From positions 1-30,587 of the IMG/VR virus record IMGVR_UViG_3300045581_000797: a stretch of DNA of 30,587 bases; one strand, given 5' to 3'. The notes beneath the pieces were generated by a model, which did no database searches, was not told the DNA's origin, and was given only the letters and a program-made list of their open reading frames with translations. The translations under genes were made by a program, and so were the position numbers. Origin of the DNA: a virus. Shown piece after piece: positions 25,824-30,587 of the stretch; position 1 is the stretch's first letter, and each line of letters begins with the position of its first letter.

Positions 25824-28259
25824 ATGGACCGATGGATACCATCCTCGCGGAACAATCCATGCCCGATCTGCGGTCGCACCAAGGACGGTGACTGCCGGGT
25901 GAAGGCCGATGGCCAGATGGTGTTCTGTCACAGGGGTAAGACCCTGGGCCCCCCGGAGCGGGTGCGCGTCGGAGAGGTGCTGACCGATCTGGAGGGCCGG
26001 CAGTGGGCCTATGCTGGGGAGCGCGACGGCAGCAGGGATGGGGCGTTATTCGTGATCCATCAGGCTGTCCCCGACCTGCCCCCCTGCTGGCCGCCGCCGG
26101 CCTCGACGCCCGAGCCGGCAACGCGGGACGGGATCGGCTGCAAGGCTACGACATATCAATATACAGAAAATCTGCGGGTCATTCGCTATGACTTCGAGGG
26201 CAAGAAAAAGCAGTTTCTACCTCAGCACTGCATCAATGGCGAATGGGTAGCAGGAGCGGGATCGGAGATATGGCCGTTCTATGGAGCCCTTCCCCATGAT
26301 GCGACAAAGTTTGTCATTGAAGTGGAGGGAGAGAAGTGCGTTGATATACTGCGGTCTTTAGGGATCGCGGCTATCACACACCCAGGACACCAGCGCGACG
26401 AGAATAGTTGCAGGGCTAGATATGCTGGGCTGCTGAGCGCCAAGATTGATAAAGTCTACTTCATATCTGACAACGACGTACCCGGCAGGAAGAAGGGCGC
26501 AGGGTTTGCTGTTGCCGGCAAGCTGGCGGGAGTCGAGGTCTGCGTCATCCCAGCAGAGACGATCTGCGACGTTCCCGATGGTGGGAGCGTTGACGACATC
26601 CCAAGGGAGCAGTTGGGCGAACTTATCGCCAAGGCGCTCAAGACATATTCATCGTCGAAGATCGCACCGCTCAACCGCACAAGCTACGCCTCAATCAAGA
26701 AGGCACTACAGGACTTCCTTGATTCATCCCCAAGTTCTGCTGCTGATATTCAGACTGGGATCTCGGACATTGCATCAGCGCATGATGTTTCTGTTTTCGA
26801 TGTCTCCAGGATCTGGGACTCACTGCAAGAAGACAAGCAGATCGAGGCGGAGGCCCTCAGCGCCACCGCTGCTGTCATTCGCCGGCAGGAACTGGAGGAG
26901 AGGAGGGCGGCTGTCGAGCTGCGCGACTACCTGCCGGAGGCGATCTGCGGAGCGATCGAGACGCTCTCGGGCAACCTGGCCTGTGATTCGCTGACCTCCA
27001 TCGCTGTGGCCCTGACCACCGCTGCCGGCGTGTTTCGTGCGGGGCATCGCATCGATGCAGGGGATGGGCTGTTTGTGAAACAGCCTGTCGTGTGGGTACT
27101 GCTTGCCGGCCCCTCGGGCAGTGGCAAGTCACCGATCATGCAACACCTGTGCCGTGATCGCCTGAGGCTTGTAGTCAATCACTACAATCAGCTCAGTATG
27201 GATTCTGAGTTGGAATGGGAAATGCGGTATGGCATGGTCCCTAAGAACCAGCGGCCGGAGAAACCCGAGGCTTTGCGCACTTGCGTTACCGACTTCACGA
27301 CAGAAAGCCTGAACGGCATTATAACGGACAATCACGACAGAGGACTTGCTACGTTCATCTACTCAGAGGAGATCAAGGAGATTCTGGGCAACTTTGACGA
27401 GTACAAGGCAAACGGAAAGGGCAGAGGTAAGGAGGCGTTTTTGTGCTTGTTTGACGGCAACGTGAACGCGCAACACCGCGTGGGACGTAGATCGAGGATG
27501 GTGACCGGCAAGGTGCAGAATGCACTACTCGGCGGTGTTCAGCCGGGAGTGTTTCGCAAGATGGTGGAGCACGGGGACGATGCCGGTCTGTTTGCACGCT
27601 GCTTGATACTGCCGCTGATCGGTGAGTACGTCGAGCCCAACTTCTTCCGCACGCCGGAGGAGATTCAGTCAGTACACATGGCTGAGCAGTGCATGGAAAA
27701 CTTTTATTTGCGCTGCATGAGCGTTGATCCGCTCGTGCTACGCCTTGAGAGAGAGGCGATTGATCTGTTTCTGGCGCTGCACAAGGACACCTACAACAAG
27801 ACTCATTCCGTCGCACTCGAGTCTCAACGTGCGGTGTACGGCAAGCGCCTGGGCTATGTATTGCAGGTAGCGTTGACGATGCACCTGTGCAGTGTTGCTG
27901 CCGGCGAGACTCCCATCGATGAACTGTACGTCTCAAAGGGAACACTTGCGCGAGCTGTTAAGTTTGTGGATCTGTTGCAGGCGTATGCGATTGTCGAGCA
28001 GCAGGAGTCGCAGATGCAACGACATGGATCGTTCGACCTGAACAGGCGTATTCACATCTACGCGAAGACCAACAACGGCTGTACTGTGGCAGACTTTGCA
28101 AATACCTGTGTCCCGATCAGGTATCGCAAAGAGATCAGGGCTACACACATTAAGGCGGCCATGGATCAGCTTGTCAGCATGAGGCTAGGGGAGTGGCGCG
28201 ATAGCAAGGTGGGGGCTAAGAGCTTAACTTTTGTGGCCCTTGACAAGTTCCCTGACTAA
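25824..28259 (+). CDS. Primase-helicase (CHC2 zinc finger, TOPRIM-like, DUF3987)
   Basis: An 811-residue replication protein starting MDRWIPSSRNNPCPICGRTK. Zinc finger with Cys13, Cys16, Cys24 and Cys35 (CPICGRTKDGDC ... FCHRG). TOPRIM-like segment: FVIEVEGEKCVDIL (about 160-175) with its Glu, and ISDNDVPGRKKG (about 211-222) with the DxD-type acids. C-terminal half belongs to the DUF3987 group, with Walker A LAGPSGSGKSPI (about 425-436) and later YSEEIKEILGNF. It would synthesise primers and unwind DNA at the phage fork. No Shine-Dalgarno sequence; the ATG at 25824 is the first possible. It opens the plus-strand operon at the right end. Confidence 0.88.
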   Translation: MDRWIPSSRNNPCPICGRTKDGDCRVKADGQMVFCHRGKTLGPPERVRVGEVLTDLEGRQWAYAGERDGSRDGALFVIHQAVPDLPPCWPPPASTPEPATRDGIGCKATTYQYTENLRVIRYDFEGKKKQFLPQHCINGEWVAGAGSEIWPFYGALPHDATKFVIEVEGEKCVDILRSLGIAAITHPGHQRDENSCRARYAGLLSAKIDKVYFISDNDVPGRKKGAGFAVAGKLAGVEVCVIPAETICDVPDGGSVDDIPREQLGELIAKALKTYSSSKIAPLNRTSYASIKKALQDFLDSSPSSAADIQTGISDIASAHDVSVFDVSRIWDSLQEDKQIEAEALSATAAVIRRQELEERRAAVELRDYLPEAICGAIETLSGNLACDSLTSIAVALTTAAGVFRAGHRIDAGDGLFVKQPVVWVLLAGPSGSGKSPIMQHLCRDRLRLVVNHYNQLSMDSELEWEMRYGMVPKNQRPEKPEALRTCVTDFTTESLNGIITDNHDRGLATFIYSEEIKEILGNFDEYKANGKGRGKEAFLCLFDGNVNAQHRVGRRSRMVTGKVQNALLGGVQPGVFRKMVEHGDDAGLFARCLILPLIGEYVEPNFFRTPEEIQSVHMAEQCMENFYLRCMSVDPLVLRLEREAIDLFLALHKDTYNKTHSVALESQRAVYGKRLGYVLQVALTMHLCSVAAGETPIDELYVSKGTLARAVKFVDLLQAYAIVEQQESQMQRHGSFDLNRRIHIYAKTNNGCTVADFANTCVPIRYRKEIRATHIKAAMDQLVSMRLGEWRDSKVGAKSLTFVALDKFPD

Positions 28260-28264
28260 AAAGC

Positions 28265-28293
28265 TTGACACAACGCCCCAAGTGTGTCATGCT
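28265..28293 (+). promoter_or_regulatory. Promoter with -35 and extended -10
   Basis: TTGACA at 28265-28270, a 17-bp spacer, then TGT-CATGCT with hexamer 28288-28293. Transcription would start near 28300; AAGGGAG and the ATG at 28316 follow. The best sigma70-type promoter in the window, in the gap after the primase gene. Confidence 0.65.
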
Positions 28294-28315
28294 TGAGCTT
28301 TCAAGGGAGATTCCC

Positions 28316-29197
28316 ATGAGTCAAGACCCCGAGCAGAAAGCTCGAATCATGTCCGAACACGCAAAACGCGACGGATTGCCACATTCGGAGGTCGAGGCTG
28401 CCTACCGCTACGTCGATAAGTTGCTGGATTGCGCCGAGAAGACTGGAGGCGGTTATCTTTGGTACGACTGGTCAATGCGGGAGGCATTTTTGGCTGGGTG
28501 CTCGCATGTTCGCGCACAAAAGCCCGAGCCCGAGCCTGCGCAAGAGCAGCGCTTTGTCGAGTTCACTCGCGCTTTTCCGCCGGCTCAACTCACGATCAAG
28601 GGTGACGGCAAAACACTCGACGCATTGATCGAGAAGGAGTGCATCAGCCTGTTTGATGTTGACAGGATCTTGCGCGATCAAGTGCCTGTCGAGGGGGTCG
28701 TTCATGGCGACACCGGTTTCCAGGTTCAGTGGAAGGAGGGCTCTGGTGCTACTGAGCCTGATCCCAACAGTTTTACCGGCAAAAGGGCCGGCCTGGCCCC
28801 GAGCTACGATTGGTGGGTGGTCGACAGTAGCGGCAAGTGGCCCGCTGAGGGTACTACTGACAGCCTTGATGATGCGGTATTTACGGGCCGCCTTGCCATG
28901 GCCAAAGTGTCGCCCATGCTTCACCCGTGCGTGCTGCGTGTCTGTGAGCGCAAGCTGGTAGTCGAGGAGTCCAGTGGTGGGATCGACAGAGCGTCGAAGG
29001 TTGAGTCCGATCTTGACACGGACTCCACCTATCACTGGGAGGTGCGCGACATGGAGGATCAGTTCCAGGCCGGCGGTCAAGCGAGTGCGCTTCACGAAGC
29101 GATGTCGAACGCCAGAAGCTACGCATATCAGTACGCGCTGTGCAAGGTGCGCGTGTGGACCGAGAGAACCATTCACGAGGCAACTTTCGATGGCTAA
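28316..29197 (+). CDS. Unknown protein, right-end operon
   Basis: A 293-residue acidic protein starting MSQDPEQKARIMSEHAKRDG. N-terminal helix; then SWY-type aromatic segment GGGYLWYDWSMREAFLAGCS; middle AQLTIKGDGKTLDALIEKEC; C-terminal half contains DSTYHWEVRDMEDQFQAGGQ and ALHEAMSNARSYAYQYALCK. I do not recognise a family. The ATG at 28316 has AAGGGAG 6 bp upstream and a promoter before that, so I reject the upstream frame to 28265. It overlaps the next gene by 8 bp. Confidence 0.68.
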   Translation: MSQDPEQKARIMSEHAKRDGLPHSEVEAAYRYVDKLLDCAEKTGGGYLWYDWSMREAFLAGCSHVRAQKPEPEPAQEQRFVEFTRAFPPAQLTIKGDGKTLDALIEKECISLFDVDRILRDQVPVEGVVHGDTGFQVQWKEGSGATEPDPNSFTGKRAGLAPSYDWWVVDSSGKWPAEGTTDSLDDAVFTGRLAMAKVSPMLHPCVLRVCERKLVVEESSGGIDRASKVESDLDTDSTYHWEVRDMEDQFQAGGQASALHEAMSNARSYAYQYALCKVRVWTERTIHEATFDG

Positions 29198-30335
29198 ACT
29201 GACCGATGAACGACTGTTGTCGATGGCGGCTAAAGCGCTCGGGTACGCTTCTATTGATCCTGAGCGCGGCGCAGAAGAAGGGCCAGGCTCTTTCAGGCAA
29301 GCACTGGAGGTATTTCCCGAGGAATTAATCGCCTTCGCCCGCGTCGCCTTAGCAGCGGAGCCCCCCGCGCCGGCCAAGCATGTAGCCACGCTGCATGTCT
29401 CGGACTTTCGTGGTTACGAAAACTATGATTTTCAGCATCTGGTAGATCTTCCACCAGGGCGCTACGAGCTATTCACGACTTGCACTGTCCAGCCCCCCGC
29501 TCCAGCCGTTCCCGATGAGGTGCGGGCAGCGTTTGCCGAGCTGGAACGGCGCCAGGAAAACCTCCACTACTTCCGCGATCTGCGGAAGGAACTGGCAGCG
29601 GAGCCCCCCGCGCCTGACCCCCGCGAGGCGCTCGCCGCCCGTCCGCTGTTGGAGGCGGTCGCCCGCCTGGGAGACCGGATCGGTCAGCACACCGTGGCCG
29701 AGATCACGACGATCAGCGACCGAGCTGCGGCCTGGTTGCGCGAGAACCCGCCAGGCCAGCCGGTGGCGATTGAGCCGCGTGGCTGTCCTACGCCTGGCGC
29801 GTGCTCGTGCGTGGAGGCCCCAGCGCCGGCCGATCCGTCCGACTTTCAGACACTTCAAGGCATTGCGCTGGACATGGTTGAGAGTCTGCGGCCGATCGTG
29901 CTTCCAGAGATCCTGGGCGTGCTGCGCCGGGCAATCAAGCAGGCCCCCGCGCCGGCCCCGGCGGCCGATGGCGAGCGGGAGGAGCTGATCCAGTGGCTGG
30001 ATTGCTTCCACGAGTACGCCTATGAACTGGGCCGCCCGGATTGGGGCCACATGACCACCCGCGCCGCCGCCCTGCTGCGCCAGCCTGCCCCCGCGCCGGT
30101 GCCCGTGGCCGAGCGCCCATGGGAGCGGCCGGGCTGGTGCGATGCAGAGGGCGAATGCTGGTGGCGAGGTCGCCGCGATCCCGCATGGTGGACAGCGGCC
30201 GATCCACGCATGGTTCACGACGGCTGGCTGCTCCCCCACTGGGCCATCCCCAGCCCCCAGCCGCCCCAGGGCGGGGAGGTGCTGCTCCCCCACTGGGCCA
30301 TCCCCCGGCCGCCCCAGGGCGGGGAGGTGGCGTGA
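29190..30335 (+). CDS. Multi-segment Pro/Ala-linker protein with a CWW..HWAIP C-terminus
   Basis: A 381-residue protein starting MAKLTDERLLSMAAKALGYA. It consists of 4-6 short helical or strand segments joined by linkers of the type AEPPAPAK, VQPPAPAV, AEPPAPDP, EAPAPADP, QAPAPAPA and QPAPAPVP. The C-terminal domain (EGECWWRGRRDPAWWTAADP, then DGWLLPHWAIPSP) is a Trp-rich module of the DUF551-like kind that I associate with cyanobacterial and cyanophage proteins. The last 35 residues are an imperfect repeat (LLPHWAIP twice). The ATG at 29190 overlaps the preceding stop and I reject the longer frame to 28974, which would be antisense-like to the real gene. Confidence 0.68.
   Translation: MAKLTDERLLSMAAKALGYASIDPERGAEEGPGSFRQALEVFPEELIAFARVALAAEPPAPAKHVATLHVSDFRGYENYDFQHLVDLPPGRYELFTTCTVQPPAPAVPDEVRAAFAELERRQENLHYFRDLRKELAAEPPAPDPREALAARPLLEAVARLGDRIGQHTVAEITTISDRAAAWLRENPPGQPVAIEPRGCPTPGACSCVEAPAPADPSDFQTLQGIALDMVESLRPIVLPEILGVLRRAIKQAPAPAPAADGEREELIQWLDCFHEYAYELGRPDWGHMTTRAAALLRQPAPAPVPVAERPWERPGWCDAEGECWWRGRRDPAWWTAADPRMVHDGWLLPHWAIPSPQPPQGGEVLLPHWAIPRPPQGGEVA
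30228..30329 (+). repeat. Imperfect tandem repeat at the 3' end of the linker-protein gene
   Basis: Two units, 30228-30281 (54 bp) and 30282-30329 (48 bp), both beginning CTGCTCCCCCACTGGGCCAT and ending CAGGGCGGGGAGGTG. The shorter unit has lost 6 bp, keeping frame. It doubles the LLPHWAIP phrase. Confidence 0.85.
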
Positions 30336-30568
30336 TGGCCACCACCACCCGCCGCAAGCCGCCGACCGAGGCCATGCGCCCCGGTGACATCTGGCGCCAC
30401 GACAACGGCATGGGCCTGCTTGCTGTGACCGGCGAGCCTGGTTGTACCCCGGGCTACCTGAAGTGCTACTGGATGATGACCGCCAACAAAAACGCGCCGT
30501 GGACCTGCATGGATCCGAGGCGGACTCAGCATTTCACCCTGGTCTCTCGTATGCGTCCCGATGCCTGA
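30335..30568 (+). CDS. Small unknown protein at the right edge
   Basis: A 77-residue basic protein starting MATTTRRKPPTEAMRPGDIW. The phrase MRPGDIWRHDNGMGLLAVTG suggests a small SH3-like or PemK-like beta-barrel fold start, but I cannot support a function. It contains Trp and Cys residues in WMMTANKNAPWTCMDP. The ATG overlaps the upstream stop by 1 base, so it is coupled to the linker-protein gene. It ends 19 bp before the window edge. Confidence 0.65.
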   Translation: MATTTRRKPPTEAMRPGDIWRHDNGMGLLAVTGEPGCTPGYLKCYWMMTANKNAPWTCMDPRRTQHFTLVSRMRPDA

Positions 30569-30587
30569 CCTCAGCCCACCCCCACCC

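Noticed and set aside
28472-29389. Minus-strand frame of 305 residues at the right end
   Set aside because: It crosses two well-supported, coupled plus-strand genes that have a ribosome binding site and a promoter.
1-30587. Integrase, repressor, tRNA or rRNA genes
   Set aside because: None recognised on either strand, so a temperate lifestyle is neither supported nor excluded.

Overview
This window looks like about 30.6 kb of a tailed double-stranded DNA phage (siphovirus-like), or a prophage or metagenomic contig of one. It opens inside the tape measure gene, so the genome continues to the left. A host in the cyanobacteria (Synechococcus/Cyanobium type) is my best inference. It rests on a Trp-rich domain ending in HWAIP that I associate with such genomes, on weak or absent Shine-Dalgarno sequences before many genes, and on GC content in the mid-to-high 50s. 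No gene proves it. There is no integrase, no recognisable repressor, no tRNA and no CRISPR array here. A clear endolysin is also missing.

Left part (1-10,000), virion genes on the minus strand. Reading right to left: portal, scaffold, major capsid protein, a small head-fibre/decoration-like protein, head-tail adaptor, head-tail closure/stopper, tail-completion protein, tail terminator, major tail protein, an overlapping tail-assembly chaperone pair, and tape measure (cut by the window edge). A small plus-strand gene (8158-8436) with its own terminator sits between portal and scaffold. The large terminase is divergent from the portal gene, on the plus strand at 10059-11390.

Middle part (11,395-14,500), accessory and metabolic genes of mixed orientation: an NrdR-like zinc-ribbon protein, a dATP/dGTP diphosphohydrolase (MazZ-type) protein, a protein with RTX-like calcium-binding repeats, and several small unknown genes. 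Many intergenic spaces carry a recurring extended -10 promoter core (about GCTAYRCTG) 14-22 bp before a start codon.

Early region (14,505-25,652), minus strand: small, mostly unknown proteins. These are followed (upstream in transcription) by a tightly overlapping operon with RusA resolvase, two unknowns, an SF2 DEAH-box helicase, more small proteins, two tiny membrane proteins, and a degenerate HNH endonuclease. Several gene starts in the 15-19 kb interval are preceded by copies of the same ~80-bp leader element. A further, shortened copy lies in plus orientation in front of the primase. A ~500-bp AT-richer non-coding stretch (17,465-17,968) holds a 21-bp perfect palindrome and a terminator.

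Right part (25,824-30,568), plus strand: a primase-helicase of the DUF3987 type with CHC2-like zinc finger and TOPRIM-like segment, then three genes of unknown function including a Pro/Ala-linker protein. Primase-helicase, SF2 helicase and RusA form a replication/recombination set; nucleotide metabolism is represented by the diphosphohydrolase. The most interesting unexplained signals are the repeated leader element, the back-to-back promoter palindrome at 8122, and the 19-bp perfect inverted repeat inside a gene at 13324-13376.
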